From positions 1 through 20,945 of IMG/VR virus record IMGVR_UViG_3300027573_000136: a DNA stretch of 20,945 nucleotides; one strand, written 5' to 3'. The notes under the pieces are model-generated. The model saw only the letters and a program-made list of their open reading frames with translations. It searched no databases and was not told the origin of the DNA. This DNA is from a virus. The translations under genes and the position numbers were made by a program. Positions within the stretch are counted from its first letter, which is position 1, and the number at the start of each line of letters is the position of its first letter. Positions 1-8,057 of the stretch are shown here, piece by piece.

Positions 1-2415
1 CCGCCCGGGGAAGTCGAACGTGACGACGCCCCGCTTCGAGACGCACCCGTGGTTGACCACGACGTCCTCCCACGCGCGCCCGCGCTGCGCGTCGGCGTCG
101 GACTCCACGGGGAAGTAGTTGAGGCGCTTGATCGAGTCCCGGCAGAAGAAGAGCCCGATCGTCCCTAGGCGCCGGATGACCATGATCTTCTCGCGCCGGC
201 GCGTGGCGACGTTGATCTTGTACAGGGAGGGGAAGTACTCGTAATCGTCCGGCACGCTAGCCCATGCGACCCCGTCCTGCGTGAGGTCGTTCACGATAAG
301 CTGGCCCTCGATCACGTCCCCGGTGTCGCACGAGGGCGGTGGGCCGTTCGCGCCGATCGTGATCGTCTCGCCGATCTGCGTCGTGAATAGGACCGTCCGG
401 AACTCCTCGCCGTCGAGGTTGACGTCGACGCCCGAGAAGAAGACCTTGACCTCGACGCCGTCGATGTAGTGCCGCTGGTAGATGGCGCTCGCGGCGCGGA
501 CGACGTGGAGGAGGAACGTCCCGTCGACGAAGTCCTGGAGGCCAGTGTTCCACGTCCGGCCCCACGTGTCGCCGTTCCCACCGGCCGTGATATACGCCAT
601 GCGGAGGCCGCCGGTGGTCTCGCTCGAGCCCTGTCCCGTCCGGTTGCCGACGTTAAGCTTCTGGTTCGTGTCGGCCCCGCTCACGGTCATCTTGATGTTG
701 AAGCCGCGGTCCTCCCCGGACGCGTCGGCGCCGAGTTCCGGCCCGTCCCACATGTAGCGGATGCGGACCTGGACGCCGACGACTTGCCGGCCGGAGTACG
801 CGGTCGTGTTGATGAATCCGAACGTCTGGAGCCGCACCCCCATCGAGCCCGCGTTGTTGGGCGTCTCCGCGAGGTTCCCGTCCACACTCTGGCCTGGGCC
901 GAACGTGACGGTCGCGCTCGAGATGGCGGCCGTATGGGGCTTGTCGAGGGTGATCGTGTTCGGGGAGCCCGCGAGGGTCGAGGCGACGGTAGCGCCCGCG
1001 GCGATCCCGTTGAAGTAGACGGGCATCCCGACCTTGACGCTTGTGATGCTCGAGGACGTCGTCAGGGTGAGGGCGTCTTCTGCCCCAGTGCATCCCGTCA
1101 CCGTGACGGCCGCGGCTCCCAGGAACCCGGCCGCGTTCGCGAACGCGATGTACCCGGAGTTGTCCTGGGCGGACGCGGAGACGAAGGCCGTCGCCGGGTT
1201 CGCGTCCTGGACGTCGAACGTAGTGAGGGCGATGTCCACCGTCGCGACGCGCCGGAACAGGTGGAGGGACGGGATAGGGCTCGTGAGGGGCTGGCCCGGC
1301 GACATGTAGATGCGCCAGTGCGTCGCGAGGTTCGTCCCGTTCGTCCCGTCGTTGTACTTGAACGTGGTCCCGTCGGCGTTGCGCGTGATCCGCACGGCCT
1401 GGGACGTGAAGTCCGCGATCGTCACGAACTGCGGGTCGCCGTCGAACGTCCCCTCGACCTCGTCCGGCGAGTCCGGGTTGAAGACCTCCGTCACGAGGAA
1501 GAAGTACGTCGCGTTACCGAGGTTCTGGGGCCACGTCCCGCTGATGCGCTCGGCCCGCATGTTCGTCACGGGCTGCATCCCGACGAAGCGCGAGGTGAGC
1601 GTGTTCGTCCCGGAGACGTCCTTGTAGTAGACGCGGCGCGGCTTGTTCCCGGGCGAGAGGACGAGGTACGCCTCGTTCTGCTTGATCGCCTCCGCGTGCT
1701 CGTCCCCGCTCCCGTTCTGGAGCCCCTCGAGGAAGGACGTGAACGTCCCCGTGTCCCCCGTGTAGGCGGACGAGTAGAAGCGGGAGTTCGCGTACGCCAT
1801 GAGGGCGTCGGCGTTCCCCGCGTCGAACGTGAGGTAGAGGACGGCCTTGATCGGGGACGAGATGACTACGGTCTCGGTCCCGGCCGTGGACGCGACGTCG
1901 AGCGTGAGTTGGGACGCGGAGTCCACGCTCGCGATCGTGGCGTTGGCGCCGGTGAGGGCGCCCTTGACGAACATGAAGGGCTCGTAGACGGAGAACGTGA
2001 GCGTCACCGTCGCCGAGGCCGTGGCCGTCTTCGAGAGTTCGATCTCGCTCGTGCTGGTAAAGGACGCGACGTAGGTATTGGCCTGGATGCCTGACCCGTA
2101 GACGCGGCGCCCCACTAGGGCGGACGTGAAGAGGGCCGCGGACGTCACCGTCCGGTCTCCGATCGCGGTCGTGCTTGAGAGGTCCGAGCCGAACCCGTTC
2201 GTCTTCGTCGCGGTCAGGCCCGAGAGGACGACGCTCGTGACCGTGTCCGCGTGTACCGTCCCGTAGACGGCACGACCCGGCGCCTTGAAAATCGCCGGGT
2301 CGTTGGGTCGGTAGATGCAATCGTCTGCCTTCGCGACCTCCCCTTCCCCGAGGAGGGAGGCGTCCCGCGCCGTCACGACGCCCTGATGGAACATCTCCTT
2401 GAAGGGGGTGGCCAT
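1..2415 (-). CDS. Large beta-rich tail/virion protein (tail nozzle-like), partial at window edge
   Basis: The frame stays open from the ATG at 2415 to the window edge, giving 805 codons with no stop, so the protein is cut at its C-terminal side. The start overlaps the stop of the adaptor gene (TAATG), implying translational coupling. The protein is rich in Thr, Val, Gly and Asn and looks all-beta. It carries about three copies of a small module, at residues about 93-142, 150-187 and 449-505, with the pattern V-x2-G-x2-V-x-G-x-G-I-x-A-G-x-x-V-A-S followed by a T-L-containing strand and V-T-x-F. The N-terminus (MATPFKEMFHQG) and position directly after an adaptor-like protein resemble the tail tubular B/nozzle-type proteins of short-tailed phages. 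That role is inference. A tail fibre or other large virion protein is the alternative. Certainty that it is a real gene is high; certainty about function is moderate. Confidence 0.85.
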   Translation of the reverse strand, partial: MATPFKEMFHQGVVTARDASLLGEGEVAKADDCIYRPNDPAIFKAPGRAVYGTVHADTVTSVVLSGLTATKTNGFGSDLSSTTAIGDRTVTSAALFTSALVGRRVYGSGIQANTYVASFTSTSEIELSKTATASATVTLTFSVYEPFMFVKGALTGANATIASVDSASQLTLDVASTAGTETVVISSPIKAVLYLTFDAGNADALMAYANSRFYSSAYTGDTGTFTSFLEGLQNGSGDEHAEAIKQNEAYLVLSPGNKPRRVYYKDVSGTNTLTSRFVGMQPVTNMRAERISGTWPQNLGNATYFFLVTEVFNPDSPDEVEGTFDGDPQFVTIADFTSQAVRITRNADGTTFKYNDGTNGTNLATHWRIYMSPGQPLTSPIPSLHLFRRVATVDIALTTFDVQDANPATAFVSASAQDNSGYIAFANAAGFLGAAAVTVTGCTGAEDALTLTTSSSITSVKVGMPVYFNGIAAGATVASTLAGSPNTITLDKPHTAAISSATVTFGPGQSVDGNLAETPNNAGSMGVRLQTFGFINTTAYSGRQVVGVQVRIRYMWDGPELGADASGEDRGFNIKMTVSGADTNQKLNVGNRTGQGSSETTGGLRMAYITAGGNGDTWGRTWNTGLQDFVDGTFLLHVVRAASAIYQRHYIDGVEVKVFFSGVDVNLDGEEFRTVLFTTQIGETITIGANGPPPSCDTGDVIEGQLIVNDLTQDGVAWASVPDDYEYFPSLYKINVATRRREKIMVIRRLGTIGLFFCRDSIKRLNYFPVESDADAQRGRAWEDVVVNHGCVSKRGVVTFDFPGR

Positions 2416-3329
2416 TACGTCCTCCAGGGGTCGATCGGGTACGAGCGCTGGACGAGCCGGTCCCCGTAGACCTCCATGCTAGATTTCATGCGGACGTCCT
2501 CGTCCTGAATCTCTTGGTCGTCGGCGTTGGCCGCGGTCGTGTTCCTCGAGGCGAGGCCGCCGAGGATGTCGATGCGCGGGTCGTTCGAGTTCAGTTGCGA
2601 CAGGAACCAGACCTTGCAGTCGTCCAGGAACGTGTAGAGCAGGTCGTCCGGGATGTCGATCGGGTCGGCGGCGCCGTCGATATTGCGGTAGTACTTGAGG
2701 AGCATATTCTCGGCCACGTCCGGGGCCATGTACGCCTTCATGCGCGCGCGCTGGTCCGCCGCGGTGAAGCCGCTGCCGGAGCCCGGGGACGACGGGCCGA
2801 TGCCCGTCAGTACCTGCGTCGACTCCTGGTCCACGACCTTCCGGTCCGCTTCGCGATCCCGGATGATCTCCATCGTGCGCTTCGACGTGAGGATGCGCGC
2901 GGAGTAGAAGTCACTGAAATCGTGCGGGAGGTAGTAGTCTCGAACGCCCACGAGGATCGGGATGTACGCGGCCATCGTGAATGCCTGCGAGCCCATCGTC
3001 GCGTTGCTCGAGAGCGTGAAGACGGTCAGGCTAGTGATGCTCGCGATCGTGGCGCCTGCCGCGAGCCCGCCCCCGCTCACGCCCTGGCCGACGTTGAGGC
3101 CGGCCGTGCTCGCGACGGTGACTACAGTCCCGACGCCGCCGCCCGCGTCCGCCACTGTGCCGGTGACGGAGCGCGTGACGGCGTTGTCCTTCTTGAGGAA
3201 CTCCCACGTCATCTTGGACCACTTCTCGGCAGTCGCGAGGATCGCGTCGCCAGCTAGGGCGAGCTTGTTCGCGTCGCCCTGGGCCCCGGCCACTCGGGCG
3301 ATGTAGATTTTCGCGTTCGCTAGGGTCAC
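2415..3329 (-). CDS. Head-tail adaptor (connector)-like protein with an inserted beta module
   Basis: This 304-residue protein starts at a GTG that overlaps the stop of the glycosyltransferase gene (GTGA), with AGGAAGG upstream. An N-terminal helical part contains E35-K-W-S-K-M-T-W-E-F-L. The segment at 66-119 is a Gly/Ala/Thr/Val-rich beta module. The fold then resumes with Y132-Y-L-P-H-D-F-S and a helical C-terminal half containing I224-D-I-P-D-D-L-L-Y and W241-F-L. The helix, then YxLPxDF, then IPDxLxY pattern and the position between capsid and large tail genes resemble adaptor/gatekeeper proteins that bind the portal ring. This is inference from layout and general pattern, not a proven match. 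A small tail structural protein is the alternative. Confidence 0.65.
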   Translation of the reverse strand: MTLANAKIYIARVAGAQGDANKLALAGDAILATAEKWSKMTWEFLKKDNAVTRSVTGTVADAGGGVGTVVTVASTAGLNVGQGVSGGGLAAGATIASITSLTVFTLSSNATMGSQAFTMAAYIPILVGVRDYYLPHDFSDFYSARILTSKRTMEIIRDREADRKVVDQESTQVLTGIGPSSPGSGSGFTAADQRARMKAYMAPDVAENMLLKYYRNIDGAADPIDIPDDLLYTFLDDCKVWFLSQLNSNDPRIDILGGLASRNTTAANADDQEIQDEDVRMKSSMEVYGDRLVQRSYPIDPWRT

Positions 3330-4741
3330 TTCTTGACCTTCCTCGCCTTCACGGCTTTGCGCTTTGCGCGCGGTACCTTCTTCACCTTGGGGGAGGCCAC
3401 TGCCGCGGCGTTGGCTTCGGCGCGGAGCCGGTCGGCCTCGGGATCATAGGGGCACTCCTTCATCTTGCGGAGGCGCAGTTCGTGGTAGAAGTCGTAGAGG
3501 GCCGGGACCGTCTTGAGGTAGTGCCTGTTCTCGAGGACCCAGGCCTTGCCGCCGGCCGCGACTTTCTTCCGTAGCTCGGTGTTCTTGATGAGTTCCTCGA
3601 GGTTCGCCGCGAAGGACTCGGCCGCTAGGCGCTGGTCCTTGTTCGGGTCGTAGAGAAGGCCCGTCTCGCCGTCCACGATCTCCTCGTTGTACGGCGGCAT
3701 GTCGGGCGCGAGGGTCGCCTCCGGGCGCGGCCCGATGGAGCCCTCGTAGAACTTGATCGCGCTCTTCGACCTCGAGAACTCGTCGTCGCGGAGGACGCAG
3801 ATGTTGATGTCGCAGTCCAGGATCGCGCGCTTCGTCTTGTAGGCCTCGTACGGGACCCACGGGTGAATCTCGAGTTGCTTCTCGGGGATCGCGTCCGTGA
3901 TCCAGTTGAAGACTTCGCCGAAGATGACGAACGTCACGTGCGGGTACTTCTTCGCGATGTACGTCATCGCGGGCTTGAGGGCGAACCAGTCGCTCATGTG
4001 CGAGCCGCCGCCCTGCCAGAGGACGCGGATGTTCTTCTTGCGAGGGACGAGGTTCGGGAAGTACCAGTCCTCCGGGATGATCGAGTTCGGGAAGACGTGC
4101 GTCTGCGGGTACCCGTTCGTCTCCTGGTGGTACTTCGCGAGCCACTTGCTCGGGGTCGTGAAGGCGTCGCACTTCCGGACGAACTCGTGGAGCTTACGGT
4201 TCCAGTTCTGGTTCCGCGTCACGTCGAAGACGAAGCCCTTGTCGCCCTCCGTCACGCCGTCCTGCCACATAATGATCTTGCGGCCGTCGTTGAGGATGGT
4301 ACCGACGGAGTCGCCGGGGTTCAGGAGGTCGCCGGCCTCGGTGCGGACGCCGTAGCACGCGTACGTGTTGTTGAACGGGTGGACCCAGTCGAGGTTGTCG
4401 TCGATGTCATACACGAGCGAGGGAGGGTAGATCATCTTCCCATTGATCGTGCCGGTCTTCATGCGCCTGCACGATTCGATGAGTCCCTCGCCGGACTCGG
4501 GCTCGCACGCGTAGAAGAGGTTGATGTCGGACGTGAGCATCGAGACGATGGACCGGCGGTCCCTCACCTCGGGAATGTGGTGGTGCTTCCCGCGGTCCTC
4601 GAAGCACTCGGCGAGGCCGAGCTTCATGAGGCCCATGAACGGGACCTCGATCCGGTAGTAGACGCACGCGGAGTAGTCGCCCCTCGCGGGGGCGTACGTG
4701 TGCATCTTCCAGTCTGGGTGCGGCTGGAACTTCTCGCTCAC
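3326..4741 (-). CDS. GT-B glycosyltransferase (GT4-like) in the virion operon
   Basis: The protein has 471 residues. The frame is open further upstream, but GTG at 4741 is chosen because it has an AAAGGA site 5 bases before it and follows the previous stop by 17 bases. The N-terminal half has a Y28-Y-R-I-E motif typical of the acceptor domain, D112-I-D-D-N-L-D-W, and a T195-T-P-S-K-W segment. The C-terminal domain begins at about R239-V-L-W-Q-G-G-G and contains S326-K-S-A-I-K-F-Y-E-G and E354-I-V-D-G-E-T-G-L-L-Y, the pattern of the nucleotide-sugar binding region of group 1 (GT4) enzymes. The last 21 residues are strongly Lys/Arg-rich, an added tail of unknown use that might bind DNA or a virion partner. 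It probably transfers a sugar in the cytoplasm. The acceptor (capsid, tail protein or DNA) is unknown. Confidence 0.85.
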   Translation of the reverse strand: MSEKFQPHPDWKMHTYAPARGDYSACVYYRIEVPFMGLMKLGLAECFEDRGKHHHIPEVRDRRSIVSMLTSDINLFYACEPESGEGLIESCRRMKTGTINGKMIYPPSLVYDIDDNLDWVHPFNNTYACYGVRTEAGDLLNPGDSVGTILNDGRKIIMWQDGVTEGDKGFVFDVTRNQNWNRKLHEFVRKCDAFTTPSKWLAKYHQETNGYPQTHVFPNSIIPEDWYFPNLVPRKKNIRVLWQGGGSHMSDWFALKPAMTYIAKKYPHVTFVIFGEVFNWITDAIPEKQLEIHPWVPYEAYKTKRAILDCDINICVLRDDEFSRSKSAIKFYEGSIGPRPEATLAPDMPPYNEEIVDGETGLLYDPNKDQRLAAESFAANLEELIKNTELRKKVAAGGKAWVLENRHYLKTVPALYDFYHELRLRKMKECPYDPEADRLRAEANAAAVASPKVKKVPRAKRKAVKARKVKK

Positions 4742-4758
4742 GGCATTCCTTTCTGGCC

Positions 4759-5106
4759 CTACTGGGCCTTGGCGACTGCCTTGCGACGGTAGTCGCACGC
4801 GCGCCCCATCGGGGTCTTGAGCCACTCGTAGAACTTGCGTTTGTCCGTCAGAATCTCCGGGTCGACTCGGAGGATGATGTTCGCGACCTTGAGCGGGATG
4901 TGCGCGACCTTCTGGATGCCGAAGTCCTCCGAGAATCCACCGACGCCCGTGAACTTCCCGCGGCGCGTGATCTCGTTGTTCATCCGGCTCAGGTTCTCGA
5001 TCGCCTCGATGTACCCGCCGAGTTCCGGCGAGCGGTCGTCCGTGAAGACTGGCTCGAACACCTCCTCGAGGAGCTTCTTGTCCGCGGGGGCGAGCGCCAG
5101 CTTCAT
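4759..5106 (-). CDS. Hypothetical virion-operon protein, 115 residues
   Basis: The ATG at 5106 overlaps the stop of the preceding small gene (ATGA). The product is 115 residues, mixed charge and soluble, with no signal peptide or membrane segment. It has an acidic N-terminal third (about residues 9-40), a glycine-rich centre (G53-V-G-G-F) and a basic C-terminus ending YRRKAVAKAQ. I do not recognise the family. Its position between the capsid region and the adaptor, and tight coupling on both sides, argue for a head or connector accessory protein, but nothing in the sequence proves this. Confidence 0.75.
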   Translation of the reverse strand: MKLALAPADKKLLEEVFEPVFTDDRSPELGGYIEAIENLSRMNNEITRRGKFTGVGGFSEDFGIQKVAHIPLKVANIILRVDPEILTDKRKFYEWLKTPMGRACDYRRKAVAKAQ

Positions 5107-5303
5107 CCGCGACCTCCGCGCTTGATCATGTTCTCGAGCATGTCCTGCGACGCGCCCTGCGCGGCGTCGTTGCCGGCCTTCTTCTGGCGGTGCATCTCGC
5201 GCTCGCCGGCCTGTCCGCGCGCGCCGGTCTGGCGGGCCGTGAACGTGCCCGACGAGAACTTGTTCGCGCGCTGCTTCGGGGTGAGGTCTTCGTTGCGGGG
5301 CAT
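5103..5303 (-). CDS. Small basic hypothetical protein, 66 residues
   Basis: The start is placed at ATG 5303 (MPRNEDLTPKQRANKF) because AGGAG lies 6 bases upstream. The frame is open further but without a good site. The protein is hydrophilic and rich in Arg, Lys, Gln and Gly, with a C-terminus ending MIKRGGRG. It looks disordered or helical and has no membrane segment. It sits 8 bases after the preceding gene and overlaps the next by ATGA. The family is not recognised. A minor head protein is possible on context only. Confidence 0.7.
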   Translation of the reverse strand: MPRNEDLTPKQRANKFSSGTFTARQTGARGQAGEREMHRQKKAGNDAAQGASQDMLENMIKRGGRG

Positions 5304-5311
5304 CGTGTCTC

Positions 5312-5575
5312 CTACATAGGTCCTGCGTCGCCGCTGCGGCCGGGGACGCGGTTGTTGTCGACGGGCATCGAGATCGGGTTGACCGTGACGCCTGGGGTGC
5401 TCGGGTTCGAGCCCTGGCACTCCGCGCCGTTGGGGCCGACGCCCGACGTGGGCGCGCCGACCATGCTGTCTACGGAGACGTCAGGGAACAGCTTGGTGCG
5501 GAGGATGGCGCCCGCCGGGGGAGTCTTCCCGGACGAGGGCCCGTACGTCTTGGGACCGCTCTTCTGATTCGGCAT
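5312..5575 (-). CDS. Pro/Gly-rich small protein downstream of the capsid gene
   Basis: The product has 87 residues and begins at ATG 5575, with GGAG 7 bases upstream. It is rich in Pro, Gly, Ser and Val with few charged residues after the first 20, and lacks helices or membrane segments. It is the first gene after the major capsid gene, where many phages carry a head decoration or fibre-like protein. That is a positional inference only, and I do not recognise the sequence. Confidence 0.65.
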   Translation of the reverse strand: MPNQKSGPKTYGPSSGKTPPAGAILRTKLFPDVSVDSMVGAPTSGVGPNGAECQGSNPSTPGVTVNPISMPVDNNRVPGRSGDAGPM

Positions 5576-5600
5576 CGTTGTCTCCGTTGGAAGTATTGGG

Positions 5601-5651
5601 GGTGCGCGCGACGCACCATCCGAGGGCCGCGTTTACGGGGCGCTGTGCCCC
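5601..5651 (-). other. Two short hairpins downstream of the capsid gene
   Basis: In the 99-base gap between the capsid stop and the next start there are two perfect inverted repeats. At 5601-5617 the arms are GGTGCG/CGCACC with a 5-base loop. At 5637-5651 the arms are GGGGC/GCCCC with a 5-base loop. Neither is followed by a T-tract in the leftward direction, so they are not classical intrinsic terminators. They could attenuate, process or stabilise the abundant capsid message. This is the longest non-coding gap in the leftward operon. Confidence 0.45.
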
Positions 5652-5674
5652 TTCCCTCCCCACTACTCGTTGGT

Positions 5675-6673
5675 CTAGGCGTCGCCCAGGAGCGCGGCGT
5701 TTTTGTTGTTGATCGACTTGATCATGCCGTCGGCCTTCTCGTTGAGGACCTCGAGGCATCCCTCGCCGACCACGATTCCGTTCACGCTATCGCCGAGCTT
5801 CCCGACGTAGTCGTGATGGACGGGATCGAACCACGCCCACCGATTCTTCGCACGCTCGAGGATGAACATCGTCCCCCGAACGTCCGTCGCGGCGCCGGAC
5901 GCGGCCGTCGTCGTGTTCGTCGACTGCGGCACGTGCCGATCCAGAACGATCGCGAGCAGGCCGAAGTCGGAGTCGAACATGTCGATGCCCTGGATCAGCT
6001 TCTTCTCGGCCGCAGCGATGTTGCGGTTCTGCTGCACGAGCGTGAAGGCCGACACCTGACGCTTCACGGCCGGGGACACGAACACCTGATCGGGGTTCCC
6101 GCCCGCCGTGTAGATCGTCTGGAGCATCGAGTTGAAGTCGTTGACGGTCAACTGACCCGCCGTCGCAGCCGCGCCAAGCGAGGCCGGGTACGCCGTGTTG
6201 CTCGTGATGAAGTTCTGGAAGCCCTTCATCACGCGCGCGGTGCCCGTCGCGCCCGTGGCCGACGTCAGGTTCGCGAACACGCTCGTCTCGATGTCGGTGG
6301 CGAGTTCCTTCGTCGCCTTGTCGATCTCGTGCGTGTAGGTGTTCCCGATCGCGGCCGGGTTGGCCTTCATCTGAGTACGCGTCACGCCGATGTCCTTGCG
6401 GAAGATCATCGAGACGTTGGTGACGCGCGTGGGGGTCGTCGACGTGACGTACGTGTACGCCGCGCCTTCGATGGCGCCCGTGGTCACGGGGCTACGGAGC
6501 GTGTCGACGAGCCACTGATGCAGCACGGACTGCGCCTGGGTCTTCGGCGCCTGGGCGAGCCAGGGCGTATCCCAGGGGGTCTGGAGCGTGTAGACGTCGA
6601 TCAGGTCTTCCCTGTTGACGTCGTTGCTCTGGCCGCCCAAACCATATTTGTATGAGCCAGCAGAAACGGACAA
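5675..6673 (-). CDS. Major capsid protein, SU10/DUF5309 type
   Basis: The protein has 332 residues and is expected to form the icosahedral shell with an HK97-like fold. Family hallmarks as I recall them: an N-terminal R21-E-D-L-I-D-V-Y-T-L followed by T-P-W-D-T-P-W-L (32-39), H52-Q-W-L-V-D-T-L, a central helix A120-T-K-E-L-A-T-D-I-E, and G191-G-N-P-D-Q-V-F-V-S-P-A-V-K before the C-terminal beta-rich domain. The order portal, scaffold, capsid supports the call. The start is TTG at 6673 with GAGGT 7 bases upstream; no ATG or GTG in this frame gives a full N-terminus. The gene follows the scaffold by 13 bases. The family assignment is from memory of the pattern, not a search. Confidence 0.9.
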   Translation of the reverse strand: MSVSAGSYKYGLGGQSNDVNREDLIDVYTLQTPWDTPWLAQAPKTQAQSVLHQWLVDTLRSPVTTGAIEGAAYTYVTSTTPTRVTNVSMIFRKDIGVTRTQMKANPAAIGNTYTHEIDKATKELATDIETSVFANLTSATGATGTARVMKGFQNFITSNTAYPASLGAAATAGQLTVNDFNSMLQTIYTAGGNPDQVFVSPAVKRQVSAFTLVQQNRNIAAAEKKLIQGIDMFDSDFGLLAIVLDRHVPQSTNTTTAASGAATDVRGTMFILERAKNRWAWFDPVHHDYVGKLGDSVNGIVVGEGCLEVLNEKADGMIKSINNKNAALLGDA

Positions 6674-6686
6674 GTTTGTTACCTCA

Positions 6687-7613
6687 CTACACCCGCGGGT
6701 TCAGTTCCGGGATGTGAGCGATGAGTGGGCCATAGAGGATGCGGTTCGCTTCTGCCTCGCGCCCCGACATACGGAGGTCCCTGATGCGCTGCCAGTCTTC
6801 TGGCGTGCGCGGGTACCCGTCGACGGACGGCGTGACTTCGCGCGCCCCTCCGGCCTGTGATGTGAGCATGGTCGCGTCGCCGCGATCTCTGTTCACCTGG
6901 ACTTGAGTTGCGTCGTTTGCGGACTGAGCAATCTGGGTGGTCCTGAGTGCGTTGTCGTACGCGAGGTACCCGATCTCCATCGCGGCGGCGAAGTGGCCCG
7001 CGGCCCAAAGGGCGGACACCCTGTCTCGCAGGGCGGGCGTTGCGACTACGAACGCCTTGACGTCCTCCACCTTGGGAAGGAAGTCGGGATACGTCTGTAC
7101 CATGTACGCGTCGGCCTGCTGCATCGCGGCGCCCGTCGCGCTCGCGGCCTGGTCCTTCTCCGAGAGCTTGCGTTCGATGCGCGCGTCGATGTCGGTCGGG
7201 TCGATCCCGTACTGCTCAACCCATTTCTGGTACTCGGGGTCCGAGCGATCCACCGGCCTAGCGGGGTCGACCCTCCCAGGCGTCAGTGGCGCCGGCGTCG
7301 TCTGCTCAGGGGCAGCGGCCCGGGCCAGAAACTCATCGTTCTTGGCCTTGAGGGCGTTGAAGCTGTGGATCAGCATGTGATGACCCTTCTCCAACTCCTC
7401 GACGGTCTTGAACTTGTTCGCGTACAGCTTCTCTCCCTCGGTCGGCGCGGGCGAAGCTGACGGTGCCACGGCGGCCGGTTGCGGGGCCGCGCTAGGGGCA
7501 GGTGCAGCGACCGGCAGGGTCGGCCTGCCGGTGTTGCCCGTGTCAAAGTCCTTCTGGACGTCCTGCGAAATCTGCGCCATCAGGTTGTCGAACGGGCGGT
7601 CTTCGGTGCTCAC
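6687..7613 (-). CDS. Capsid scaffolding protein
   Basis: The protein has 308 residues and starts at GTG 7613, with AAAGGAG 6 bases upstream. It is highly charged, has an Ala/Pro-rich low-complexity linker at about 34-57, then predicted helical or coiled segments (about 65-100 and 140-230) with no Cys or membrane segment. A C-terminal basic segment contains P252-R-T-P-E-D-W-Q-R-I-R-D-L-R. Such composition and the place just before the major capsid gene are typical of internal scaffolds that direct shell assembly and are later removed. No protease gene lies next to it, so exit or cleavage is unexplained here. Confidence 0.75.
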   Translation of the reverse strand: MSTEDRPFDNLMAQISQDVQKDFDTGNTGRPTLPVAAPAPSAAPQPAAVAPSASPAPTEGEKLYANKFKTVEELEKGHHMLIHSFNALKAKNDEFLARAAAPEQTTPAPLTPGRVDPARPVDRSDPEYQKWVEQYGIDPTDIDARIERKLSEKDQAASATGAAMQQADAYMVQTYPDFLPKVEDVKAFVVATPALRDRVSALWAAGHFAAAMEIGYLAYDNALRTTQIAQSANDATQVQVNRDRGDATMLTSQAGGAREVTPSVDGYPRTPEDWQRIRDLRMSGREAEANRILYGPLIAHIPELNPRV

Positions 7614-7651
7614 GTCGTACTCCTTTCGCGGCTACGGTCGTCGCTTGCCGC

Positions 7652-8047
7652 TCAGATTGGGTCCGTCGGTGAGATAGCAGCGCGCTCCTCACCGTACGGG
7701 CCGCGTCCGCCATGAGCAATCTCCTCATAGCGTTTTGAAACAGAGTCCTGCATCTCCTCCTCGCGGTTGCGCTGCTCCTGCTCGTGCAGGATTTCGCCGG
7801 GCGCATTCATGATGGCGCGGCAGGCCGCGATGTACCCTCGGAGGTAATCGTCCGGTTTCGTGTCTCGGCGCTTCGCAGTAGGGTCTGCGAGTTCCGTGAG
7901 TGCTCGCTGCTGGAGGCCCATCAGGAGCGGGATGAAGAAGTCGTTGTAGGCCTTCGAGCCGAGGAGGAAGATCAGGTCCCGCGGGTCGGCCGCGGCGAGT
8001 TCGTCCTTCGTGAAGACCTCGTTCGTGGTAGGTGCGGGCTTGATCAC
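7652..8047 (-). CDS. Small helical protein between portal and scaffold
   Basis: The product has 131 residues. GTG 8047 is preferred because AAAGGA lies 5 bases before it and the portal stop lies 10 bases upstream; the open frame extends into the portal gene but that part is a shadow. The body is predicted helical, with D67-Y-L-R-G-Y-I-A-A-C-R-A-I-M in the middle and a strongly charged Glu/Gln/Arg helix at 86-111. Phages often carry a small protein of this sort between portal and scaffold, with no fixed function that I can name. Confidence 0.75.
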   Translation of the reverse strand: MIKPAPTTNEVFTKDELAAADPRDLIFLLGSKAYNDFFIPLLMGLQQRALTELADPTAKRRDTKPDDYLRGYIAACRAIMNAPGEILHEQEQRNREEEMQDSVSKRYEEIAHGGRGPYGEERAAISPTDPI

Positions 8048-8057
8048 GCGGTCCTTT

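Noticed and set aside
469-2094. Long rightward open frame of 541 residues opposite the tail protein
   Set aside because: It is very Arg/Asp/Val-rich and lacks a sensible ribosome site. It is the shadow of the GC-rich leftward gene, as are similar frames opposite the portal, terminase and aminotransferase genes.
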